NCBI GenBank assembly: GCA_002286715.1
Contig: NSJX01000047.1
Span: 32,332 to 62,328, forward strand
Length of the DNA stretch: 29,997 nucleotides
Direction: 5' to 3'
Source of the DNA: Dentipellis sp. KUC8613
Taxonomy: Eukaryota; Basidiomycota; Agaricomycetes; Russulales; Hericiaceae
Shown here: positions 19,761 through 28,322 of the stretch, piece by piece
Layout: each line of letters opens with the position of its first letter
How positions within the stretch are numbered: position 1 is the stretch's first letter
The notes under the pieces: model-generated
The model's database searches: none
What the model was told of the DNA's origin: nothing
Seen by the model: the letters and a program-made list of their open reading frames with translations, nothing else
Made by a program: the position numbers and the translations under genes

Positions 19761-21900
19761 CTATGCAAACGGCTTGGAAGGCCTAAGGGGGAATCCAGGT
19801 TGGGGGCGGCGGTGCATAGGGTGTCCCAGAGGAAGACCGAACGCAGGAGGCCGAGGATGTTGCGCAATATACGCAGGAGTGAACTCGTGCGGCGGCCGTG
19901 GTGGGTGTGAGTGGGGATAATGGGGCGGAGGCGGGAAGGGGTGCGGAGGCGGCCGGCTATGCTGAGAGGGCGGCGGGCGGAATTGTGGGCGGGGCGGCAG
20001 CGCGCAAGATTGAGGATGTCCGCGCGGATTTCCCGAGGACTGTTGCGACGATTGACTTGCAGCTGATGTCGACCACATCTCTCCAGCGTCGCAACCACTA
20101 CCACCCTCTCGAGCGGGCAGCAGCAGCGGCGGAGCTGAAGAAGAAGCAGAAGACGTGGCCTTAGACGCGTCGCCAGAAACATTCTCAACAGGCATCACCG
20201 GAAGTGGGGACTGTGTGCTGGGGGTGGAAGTCGCCGTAGTCGTGATAGTCGTCTCCGCCGCTGAGGATACCGGAGCACTAGGCTTGCTGGAAGTCGCGTT
20301 GACGCTGACTGTCGAGTCGGCCGCCTTGGGATCTTCAGTCGCGGGAGCCGCTGAGCCTTGTCCGTTCTGCGGGGATCCCTTCGCAGCGCCCTTCCCTTTC
20401 TTCGAGCCATATCGCTTCTCTCTCCAGCTAAGCTTCTTCTCGCCGTCGGGCTGGGGGCGTGACTTAGCACCGTCGGGCTGTGGGCGTGGCTTCTCAACGT
20501 CAGGCTGAGGGCGCGGCTGGTCAACCTCAGGCAGTGAGTGCGGCTTTTCGTCGTCGGGCTGCGAGTGTGGCTTCTCGAAATCTGGCTGTGAGCGGGGCTT
20601 TGCATCGTCGGGCTGAGGGGATGAGGCGCCGTTGTCCGCACTCTCGACAGGCGTGGCAGGAACGGGGCGTGCGGAGAGCTCTTTCAGTAGGGCGGCAATC
20701 TGAGAGTCGCGCTGATCCAGAAGTTCTTGGCGCTCCTCGAGTTGGCTGCGGAGAATCGTGACGGTGTCGAGGAGTTCCTTGTTGTCCGAGCGCACTTGAA
20801 TCTGGGATTCGACCGCTGTCTCGAGTTCGCGCAAGTTCGTCTGCAGGTCGTCGGTCGCTGAATCGAAGGACTAGAGGACAACGAATCAGGAACGTGCAGC
20901 ACAAAGATGAATGGAATCAAGACGTACCTCAGGTGTCGAAGAGTCCAACAGTGAGTTCCGGAGGGCTTGTAATGTCCTCGAGGCGATCTTGCGCTAAAAG
21001 CCGTCCTAATCAGTATCGAAATGCGAACAACGAGAAGTGATGACGTACCTCGCGCTGGAGCACCGCCAGATCATCCGCCAAGATCAAGACCCTGTCCTCG
21101 AGCGCCGTCTCTCTGAAGAACGCCGCGTGTCTCTCATTCTCCATTGCAAGCAACTGTCTAGCAAATTTCTTTGCCTTCTGGTCCAAAGTTCCTATGAGCC
21201 GCAAGAGTGCGGCCTTTTCTTCTGCACAAGCAACCCAACGGTATGGCAATGTATGAATGTCGATGAGGGCGGAGGAGATGAATGTCATAAGGTCGGAAGC
21301 CAGGGACCAGACGGGTGTGCATGGGTACAGCGAAAGGATAAGGAGTGCAATGACCAGAGTACAGAAGCCGATGAGGAGGAGAATGTCGGATATGGTAAGC
21401 GCAGGCGGTTCCTCGGGGACTGAAGAGGGCGGGGGCTGCTCTTGAGACGGGTGGGGTAAGGTGCCAGAGGACGGGGCCGGGGACGATGGTGCCGGAGCGG
21501 AGAGGGCCAAAGACGGGGCTGCCGAAGGCGAGGGTTCCAAAGACGATGGTGCCGTGATGTCGAGGAGAGTAGTAGTAGCGTGAGGGATAGCAGTGTCGAG
21601 GGGTGTATCCAAGAATGTGAAAGCCGGCGAGGGATCCGTAGCATGTTGGAATTGAGTGCCGTTGAAAACGGTGCAAACAGGGAGGTACAGAGTAAAAAAC
21701 GAAGAGAAATCATCAAGCGAACACGATGGATGTTTCACCCGGTTGGGTGGTATCAACAGCGGGGCGGGACCGAACCAGCCCATGAGGACTGGTGCGATCC
21801 CGGATCCGTTGAAGACGGCGGGAAAAATCCCGCCGCCTTCGAGAAGAGAGGCCAGGGCCGTGAGATGCGTGAGGATTGATTGGAGCGAAGAGATAAGCAT
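19761..21900 (-). CDS. TM2: membrane, coiled-coil and proline-rich protein, paralogue of TM1
   Basis: Three exons, 21900-21049, 20993-20928 and 20870-19761, with phase-0 introns as in TM1, 675 residues. N-terminal hydrophobic helix, then FNGSGIAPVLMGWFGP, KHPSCSLDDF and LPVCTVFNGT, sharing the two Cys and Asn-glycosylation sites with TM1. A Ser/Pro-rich linker leads to a membrane helix at about 169-192 (DILLLIGFCTLVIALLI). Coiled coil follows to about residue 365, then 9-residue repeats of the form PRPQPDVEK, a Lys/Gly-rich part, a Ser/Thr/Ala-rich part, and a His/Pro-rich end with GHPM. Compared with TM1 it lacks the Asp cluster and long polyproline, and carries charged repeats instead. Paralogy to TM1 is clear; the function is unknown. 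The promoter has a TATA box and the 32-bp element. Confidence 0.8.
20438..20613 (-). repeat. 27-bp minisatellite in TM2
   Basis: Six tandem 27-bp units encode nine-residue repeats such as PHSQPDDEK and PRPQPDGAK, in frame. They differ in sequence and period from the 21-bp repeats of TM1, so the tails gained repeats independently. Confidence 0.75.
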
Positions 21901-21994
21901 CTTTAACCGATGAGAGTTGGGAAGCTTTAAAGGCTCTGAAGGTCAACGTATGGGTTCAAGTGAGGAGGGAAGAGGAGACGCGAGACGCGGGGCT

Positions 21995-22001
21995 TCATAT
22001 A
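21995..22001 (-). promoter_or_regulatory. TATA box of TM2
   Basis: TATATGA on the minus strand within GCCGTATATGAAGCC, about 95 nt upstream of the ATG; matches the TM1 core promoter. Confidence 0.6.
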
Positions 22002-22063
22002 CGGCGGCGATGTTGGCACGCGCAAACGAATGCAAACGGAAGCAAACGACGCGACGCGTCCTG

Positions 22064-22095
22064 GTCATGTGCATTCTTTGCTATTCGTCCGTGAC
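22064..22095 (-). promoter_or_regulatory. 32-bp conserved promoter element with E-box (TM2 copy)
   Basis: GTCATGTGC at one end and TTGCTATTCGTCCGTGAC at the other, 164-195 nt upstream of the ATG, within 3 nt of the spacing at TM1. Confidence 0.7.
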
Positions 22096-22420
22096 CGCGA
22101 GCCTCTCCTCAAGCTCCTGACTGTCGCTTCAGGACCTTTCCCGAACCTCGACCTGCTAGCTGGAGCTGGCATATATTCATCTGAGACGAAAGCAAATGTT
22201 AATGAACTCTGTTTTACTCGATTCTGTTCACTCACGAAACGTTTCTTTGCCCACTTTTACTGCACGCTGGCATGAGTATTTACTGGAAACGGTCACCAAC
22301 GCCACTCATACCTGAAACAAATTTTGGATATCATATACCCGGTCACAAACATCGTGCTGCTGAGGTCGGCGGGACATCGTGAACGCTCCGTTGTTGAGAG
22401 TGGAGGAATCAACAGTGGTG

Positions 22421-22480
22421 GAGTAGTGGTCCTAATTAGGAAATTGTTTGGTTCCGAGGCTGTTGCCAAACAAACACGCA
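22421..22480 (+). repeat. Hairpin repeat H5
   Basis: GAGTAGTGGTCCTAATTAGG then AAATTGTTTGG, loop TTCCGAGGCTGTTG, CCAAACAAACACGC. About 550 bp upstream of TM2 and just before the CC-B promoter. Confidence 0.8.
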
Positions 22481-22848
22481 CTCAGTTTCAAAACCAACTT
22501 GGAGGGTGTTGTCAAACAAACGACGGTACACTGCCCGACTCATTCAATTCGACACCTCACTCCGCCGCCGTGAGCCGTATACGCCAAAGAAGTTCTTTCT
22601 GAACGTGAAGACCCGTGTCACGCTTGTTCGTTGTGGTGGAAGACGAGTTAAGATCCGCAGTGGGCCGTCTATTGTGTAACCGCTGGATGGTGCTGTCGTG
22701 GAACAATTGTGCCTCTTCGTGCTGGCCGCCGGCCCACAACATTCCTTTCTCATGGTAACGTAGGCTCGTATTGTTTGCTCGTGGAGACGTAGGCTTGTAA
22801 TGCCTTGTGGCTTGATTTCGTCACCGGGTAGGACAGCGGCGTCGTGTC

Positions 22849-22855
22849 TATAAAT
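22849..22855 (+). promoter_or_regulatory. TATA box of CC-B
   Basis: TATAAAT, 121 nt before the CC-B start, in a block alignable with the CC-A promoter. Upstream are two direct repeats of ACGTAGGCT followed by YGTAWTG (22752 and 22787 regions). Confidence 0.6.
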
Positions 22856-22975
22856 GACTCGCGAGTACTGGCGGGTCGATTCTTCATAATGAGTTGCCCA
22901 CGAAGGCAGAGTGAGTCAGGTACTCCGAATGCACTCTCTGCAGTTCGGTTGCTTATTAACACGTCAACAGCTCTC

Positions 22976-23483
22976 ATGTCTTCGTACAATGCTCCGAGCC
23001 ACGGTGTCTCGCCGCATATTTCTTCATCCAGCCAGTGTCCTCGGCTTGGAGGTGTGTATTTTCTGAACTGTGTCTGCATAACCTCTCATAGCGTGCATCT
23101 AATGACTATTAGGCTACCAGCCTACCCATGATCCATCCAGAAAAACGTGGTCAGATCCTTATTGCCAGAGGCTGCGCCTGGAGTATAGCACTGTCCTCGA
23201 CGAGTTTGATGCAGTCAGCGACCAGTTCTTTAATGGTAGCATGACTATATATGAATTCGAGGGCCTGTACAAACATTACACGGCTAGAATGAACGCCCTG
23301 ACGGAAGAACTAGATGAAGAGAGGAAGAAGGAAGCGCCGAGTCCGGTGCAAAAGGCGATGGATTGGGGCTATACCAAAGAAAATGCGGAGAAGATGTGGC
23401 TCAATTACATGGAGCAACGGCGCTCCAATAATGACTCGAGTAGGAACAACTTTCTTGACAGACGGGATGTGAGAGGTCATTGA
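22976..23483 (+). CDS. CC-B: small coiled-coil protein, paralogue of CC-A
   Basis: Two exons, 22976-23051 and 23113-23483, 148 residues. The first exon starts MSSYNAPSHG and ends in phase 1, as in CC-A; CC-A has an additional 42-nt exon here. The conserved part runs from QRLRLEY through FFNGSMTIYEFEG to the helical end MDWGYTKENAEKMWLNYME, followed by a basic tail. The helix is rich in Glu and Lys (EELDEERKKE). No targeting or membrane segment is seen. It converges on bHLH-B, whose stop is about 150 bp away, repeating the CC-A/bHLH-A arrangement. Family not recognised; a shared role with the neighbouring bHLH protein is inference from linkage only. Confidence 0.75.
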
Positions 23484-23633
23484 TCTCGGGTCGCATAGAA
23501 TCTCTCAAGTTGAGAATATATTGTCATTCAAGAAACACCACTTTCTCTATTCGATGTTCGAGCTCAGCCTGGATTGAATATAGTGTTACCGTGGCAGCAT
23601 TATGCTATCTCGTACCAATAGCCAAACTTGTGC

Positions 23634-24801
23634 CTAATTCCAGTCGGACGCCGGGTACCTCACTGTGTTCTGAAAAGTTTGGATGGTTTCTCGGAGCTCG
23701 TCGTTTTCTTTCTGCGACAAGCTGTATTTGTTCTGCCAGGAACGTCGTTCCTCCAAAGTGCTTCGAAGCAAGACCTTGTGCTTCTCGAGTTCAACCTCCA
23801 GCCTGAAGTTCTTCTCAGTTAAATCTTTGATATATTCAACACCTGAGAATCCTCGAGTTCAGCTACAACAATACAAGAGCTTGAAACATACACTCACCGC
23901 GAGCAACCTTCTTGCGGATCGCCCGGGGATCATTCGTCTTGTATCCATCCGGAAGGATGCCTTCGAGCTCGTCCACGATTCCTTTGTCCCTCGCTCTATA
24001 GTCGCGCTGCTGCCGTGCTTTCTTGTTCTTCCTCGCGCGTTCCTCGTTAGATTCATCGCCGAGCGGTTCGCCCTGCGGAGTAACAGGCGCAGCAGTCGCG
24101 CCTTTGCGACTCTTACGTTTCTGGCCTCTGGCAGAGGGCTCAGCTATGCTCGTGCGACGTTCATTCGTATGATCGTGGTGCATGCTCGATGGCGCGGCAA
24201 ATTTACCAGGTACAACGGCCGCCTGTGCAGCCCCTGGCGCGTTGTCGGCTGGACGATAGTCACCGGCATAGTTCGCAAGTTCGCTATAGCTTGAGTGAGG
24301 AAAATTAGTCCCTAAGTTTGCTGGTGTATACCCTGGGTATGCAGATCTCTCAGCAGTAGAAGCGGTACTGCTGGTCTGTGGAGCATGCAAATGAGGAAAT
24401 GCGCTTTCTAAAGCAGCAGTGAACCTTCGATATTGGCAGTCAATATACCGACTAGGGGCACAGATACGAAAGTAGCTTACTGATCAGGGTGAGGATCATA
24501 CGACGGGTGGAGCGTAGAATTCCCCGGAGTCTGGAACGAAGTCCCGTGCTGATAGCTGTTGGAGAAGCTTAGGTGCTTGGATATAGCCATAGCTGTTCGA
24601 GACTCACTTCATATTGTAGGGATGGGTTCCGGCATAGGCAGCCGGGCTTCCATCGTTATGGTACCCAGACAGTGTTGCATTGTGTTTATCGTACGCGGTG
24701 GCCGGCGGGGCTGCGGCGTGCGAGGAAGAGCCGGAGACTTGGCCAGGTGCTCCTGCCCAGCGATATGGCTGACGATGGTTCGCGCGGTTGGATGAGTACA
24801 T
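23634..24801 (-). CDS. bHLH-B: bHLH-zipper-like transcription factor, paralogue of bHLH-A
   Basis: Four exons, 24801-24608, 24567-24481, 24424-23898 and 23842-23634, 338 residues. Phases are 2, 2, 1 and exon 3 is 527 nt, as in bHLH-A. The start MYSSNRANHRQPYRW matches. A Ser/Ala/Tyr-rich N-terminal region is followed by a QKRKSRK basic patch. The basic region RQQRDYRARDKG leads to helix 1 (IVDELEGILPD), a loop, helix 2 (RAIRKKVARGVEYIKDL) and a zipper-like coiled coil rich in Leu, Glu and Lys. At the E-box-reading position it has Gln233 instead of Glu, as in bHLH-A, while Arg237 is kept. It is probably nuclear. The second intron acceptor was chosen at TATCGAAG, because this gives QFTAAL aligned with QYHAQA in bHLH-A and equal exon lengths. 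Confidence 0.82.
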
Positions 24802-24865
24802 CGTAGGAAAGGTATAGAAAGGATGCAAGTGCTGGTGTTGGCTCACCTAGCATGCTGGAGACATT

Positions 24866-24873
24866 CTTAAGTA
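24866..24873 (-). promoter_or_regulatory. TATA-like core element of bHLH-B
   Basis: TACTTAAG on the minus strand, about 65 nt upstream of the ATG, the same octamer as at bHLH-A. Confidence 0.4.
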
Positions 24874-25236
24874 GGCGAAGATGAACAAGGCCGGACGCCA
24901 GGAAAGGAACTAGGACAGATTAAGAACAAGGCTTGAGGTAAGAGCGAAGTCCAGGTAACGAAGCTGAATCGAGCTGAAAGACAGTGATCATGAACAAGAC
25001 CTTCGAAATTGGGGACCTGGTCATGGCGTTGTATTCGGCACGTATGAGCATTTACAAGACCTGATCGAGGATGAAACAGGAAATTTTCGAAGGAGAGATC
25101 TGGAGGGCATCCCGAGATATAAGAATCTTCCGATGAGTAGCGATATGTGCCAGTGAGAATGCGGAGACAGACCGTTGGGAAGAGAACAAGGCCGGGGACT
25201 GTCGTCAACTCCCGCTTCGGGAGGTCGACGAAGCCC

Positions 25237-25254
25237 GCACAGCACATGCTGTGC
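25237..25254. repeat. Perfect 18-bp inverted repeat
   Basis: GCACAGCA, CA, TGCTGTGC about 440 bp upstream of the bHLH-B start. A second small palindrome, CCCGCTTCGGG, lies about 25 bp away. Could be a dimeric protein site; no counterpart near bHLH-A was seen. Confidence 0.45.
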
Positions 25255-25343
25255 AAAGAGCCCACCTAGCGACGGGAAAGCGTAGGGAAGTCCTCGTAGC
25301 CTGTGTGAGGTATGGATGAAGTCCCGCATTGCTATTCCGGGAA

Positions 25344-25395
25344 GAAGGCCATTCCTTGTCCCCGTTTAGCGCCAAAGTCCGAGTATCGAGCGGGC
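25344..25395 (-). repeat. C repeat, copy 3 (short fragment)
   Basis: Keeps the core ACTCGGACTTTGG and the following GGACAAGG seen in copies 1 and 2, upstream of bHLH-B and about 150 bp before hairpin H6. The rest of the repeat is gone or unrecognisable. Confidence 0.4.
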
Positions 25396-25544
25396 TCCAG
25401 GGCTACAGGCATTAGATACAGGTGTCAAGAAAGTATCTGAAGTAAAAAAAGCGAAGATATTCAGTTTCACTTGCCATGAAGCTGTAGAGAAATGATGATC
25501 ACCAGCTTTTCAGGTGGGGGCGTGCCACTCGGCGAAGGGACGGA

Positions 25545-25600
25545 CGCAGTGCTCGATTAGGAAATTGTTTGGTTCAGAGGCTGTTGCCAAACAACGCCTA
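25545..25600 (+). repeat. Hairpin repeat H6
   Basis: GATTAGGAAATTGTTTGG, loop, CCAAACAACGCC; perfect arms. About 0.75 kb upstream of the bHLH-B start. Confidence 0.78.
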
Positions 25601-25910
25601 CTGCAATCAGCGCCTCGGTGCCTGCGATCTCTTGTTACCACCAATCTTTTCAATTCGAGAGATCTTTTTCCGTGTCCTCTATCATTCCTTCCCTTCATTC
25701 CCTTCTTCTCCTGTGTAACATGACATAAATTGCACATGACTTCACACTTTCGGCACGAACAGACTCGAGGACTCTTGCGGAGGAGATTTGTGATCTACCA
25801 AGTACAGAAAGTTTGAATGTCCAAGTACTGCTCTTAGCAAGTATAAGGCTAAATTTCTTCGTTTCTTTCCGTTCTATCAATTTAATGAGATATGTATCGA
25901 CAGCGTTCGT

Positions 25911-26309
25911 ATGGCAGAATATCAAGAAGGTACGTCGTGAGACTCAGTTGCACCGGGTAAGCATGAAGCTTGTGTGTAATACTGACTCTGATTGTATTCG
26001 AAATAGGATTTGCGCTTTGTGCGCGGCGGCGGCGCAAACGTGATCCGGAGACGGGAGCGACGTACGTCACGGTTGAGGATCTGGATGTCTTCGATGTGGT
26101 TATGAAGAGCTGCTGTCATTTGGATCAGGAATTGTCTTAGTAAGTTTGGCGGTATTGATCTGATGCTAGGAGATTGTGAGATTAGTTTGTTTCTAGCACG
26201 TGGATTTTTCGCTAGGGTCCGCATGGATTCACTTCGGTTGAGTCTCACGTCAAGCTTGACTGCCTTTCTCGGGACAGGGACAAGTCTGTTCGTTTTCTCT
26301 CAACCGTGA
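25911..26309 (+). CDS. Small spliced gene, family not recognised
   Basis: Three exons, 25911-25929, 26007-26139 and 26186-26309, with consistent phases (1, then 2), 91 residues. The start MAEYQEG is followed by a basic run (ARRRRKR), an acidic segment, YVTVEDLDVFDVVM, and then LFLARGFFARVRMDSLRLSL and a hydrophobic C-terminus. Splice sites are clean: GTACGT to AATAG and GTAAGT to ATTAG. The product could be a short protein or the N-terminal part of a longer, partly decayed gene, since no donor that keeps the frame open was found before the stop. No paralogue exists in the window, and it lies on the opposite strand from its neighbours. Confidence 0.45.
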
Positions 26310-26475
26310 TATGCTCGCGAGGGATCTGTACGTCGGACGCTGACTGATGTACATCATTCATGCTTTGAAGATGCGTAAGCTGATCATGATTCCCCATAGG
26401 TCTTTTTATCACTGAAGTAGATTCCCAACTGCTACACATCTGAAGCTCAAATGCTCACTTTGCACTTTATTGCAG

Positions 26476-26666
26476 ATGTCATCCACGGGTAGTATAGACG
26501 AGCTCGATCAATCACATAGAAACATGACACAGCCATTTACAATTCCGTCAGAGCTGGCTGGTTCATCGGTACTCATCGACGGATGCGTAAGTGAATTACA
26601 TCAAGCTTGGCCTACCTATCGCTCACCCCAACATAGACTTTGCTCGTCCACGCATCGTCGTACTAG
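26476..26666 (+). CDS. Possible 46-residue spliced open frame
   Basis: Exons 26476-26586 and 26637-26666 around a 50-nt intron (GTAAGT to CATAG). The ATG directly follows an acceptor-like TTTATTGCAG, so a 5'-UTR intron is possible. The product starts MSSTGSIDELDQSHRN. No family, paralogue or promoter evidence; it may be chance. Confidence 0.2.
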
Positions 26667-26815
26667 TATGAGGAATGGAGTTGAACTCTTCGGGGAGCAT
26701 CTGTACGATAGGTAAATGATGGTAATTTTGTCATATGAGTGGTACAAGCACACACATATAGGTACCCCCATCGAGCAGTATCCACCAGCTATAGGCGGCG
26801 AGTCGACTGGGGATC

Positions 26816-27285
26816 GGCCCTTCCTCCTCTTCTGCATACAACACCCTCAACACCGTTCTCAGATTGTACCCAGTGCAGCAGTCGCAGTCGCCCACACCCC
26901 CGCTCCACCTTTTCCCCTTTGTGATCGCCTGTTCGCTCTTACGCACTTCTCGTGCACCCTCTCGCACTCCCTTTTTTACATGTCCTTACTCTTGCAGCTC
27001 TTGCGCTCTCTTCTGACACCTCGCACACCCGTCTTCGCGCCAGTACTAGGGCCATTGCCCTTTCTGTGCCGCTGCTTTTACTTACTCGCCTTCCGCAACC
27101 TTCTCGCCTTCTCGCCTTCTCGTATCCCTGTCCTCGATTCCTGGGACAGGGCCACTGTAGTGCGTACGCTCGCATCCTCGCATCCTCAGGTCCTTTAGTA
27201 CTCTTTCTCGCGCCCTCGCTTCTTTGTATCGTTCTCGCAAAATTCACGCGCTCTCGCACAGCGCCGGGAAGATTAAAAAAAAAAC
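26816..27285 (+). other. Pyrimidine-rich stretch ending in an A10 tract
   Basis: Strong C/T bias on the plus strand, with short tandem runs such as CTCGCCTTCTCGCCTTCTCG and CGCATCCTCGCATCCTC, ending in ten A residues at about 27276-27285. An open plus-strand frame (26716-27198) follows from the composition and has no recognisable domain. It could be a diverged 3' flank of relic 2 or a retroposed piece. Confidence 0.3.
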
Positions 27286-27609
27286 GAAACCGAATAGCAT
27301 ACGTTGAATTATACAAATGCGGTACAAGGTACATGACATACAGCAATTCGTGTAGAAAGGGCCGAAGACCGTACGCGAAAGGGTTGCAAGGGTCAGCAAA
27401 AGTGACCGTGGCAGGGGGAAACCGAGGAGGTAGTGGGTATGGGGAGACGCGAGGCGGGGCGGATAACGAACATAGGAAGCCTTGTCGCTGAGCGCGGAGA
27501 TCGTTTGCGCGTCGAAGGTGTTCTGCAGGCTGATAATGTGAGCATGAGCAGTGGTGGTTCCGAGGGATTGAAGGGTGGCACTGGACTGTCTTGCACTAGG
27601 CTGTACTGA

Positions 27610-28193
27610 GGGTGAGAAAGTGGTACTGCGTTGAAGGGCCCAGCGGGGCCGCGGAATCCAGCTTGAGGATGCCGTGGCATAGGGTGCCCGAAAGGCGGAT
27701 CGGACCGAAGGCAGGAGGGCGAGGATATGGTGCAACATACGGAGGAGGAAACTGGTGCGGCAGCGGAGGTGGGTGCGAGTAAGGGTATGGCGGGATGAAA
27801 TAGTAGGTGAGGTGAATCGTGCAGTAGATTGAGATGGCGGAATGAATATATCGGGCACGGGGATGCCCAGGACCGAGCAGGCTAGAAGTGAGATAGGAGA
27901 CTGTTGCAGATATGTCCCGTTGACGATGCTGCAAGTAGCGCGGTACAGGTGACACGATGCGCTGCATTGCCACCACCTGGATCCCTGCTTCATGAGCGAC
28001 CATTCTGCATGCCACTTTGCTCAGTAAGAGTACACGACGATGGAAGTGAGCTCTTGACGTGCATCTTGTGCGATAGGATGCCGAAGACGAGGCGACTACG
28101 GACACTGAAGTGAAGAATACGACCACAGAGGGAGTCAAGCGAAAGATATCGCGTTGATATGAGAGCGGGAAAGCTGAGGATGCAGATGGTCAT
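27610..28193 (-). pseudogene. Decayed TM-family copy (relic 2)
   Basis: The leader matches relic 1 closely, from ATCCTCAGCTT to CCCTCTGTGGTCG, but the ATG corresponding to relic 1's 17689 start is ATA at 28148 and is followed by an in-frame TGA. One frame keeps TCSIVNGTYLQ (compare TVFNGTQFQ of TM2). A different frame keeps PYPYSHPPPLPHQFPPPYVA and RPPAFG; after 5 extra bases a third frame keeps GHPMPRHPQAGFRGPAGPF. The membrane helix and coiled coil are deleted. Frameshifts plus the internal deletion make a functional TM protein unlikely. A different ATG at 28193 opens 67 codons with no similarity to TM proteins. Confidence 0.65.
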
Positions 28194-28290
28194 CGTGGAA
28201 GGAATTAAGGAAGAGGAGGCGGCGAAACGCAGCTATTTAACCGGCGGGGACAGTCACGAGGGCAATGTTCAACCATTGCGATGCGTGCAT

Positions 28291-28322
28291 GTCATGTGCG
28301 CCCGTTGCTATTCATCCGTGAC
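28291..28322 (-). promoter_or_regulatory. 32-bp conserved promoter element with E-box (relic 2 copy)
   Basis: Same length, E-box CATGTG and ends as the other three copies; differs mainly in the internal GCGCCCG. It is followed by a TTAAATAG box near 28236, matching the position of the TATAAG box of relic 1. Confidence 0.65.

Noticed and set aside
3409..25600. Hairpin repeats as Helitron 3' ends
   Set aside because: Helitrons end in a hairpin followed closely by CTRR. Only some copies have CTAG-like bases, conservation continues past that point, and no Helitron 5' end or Rep/helicase was seen.
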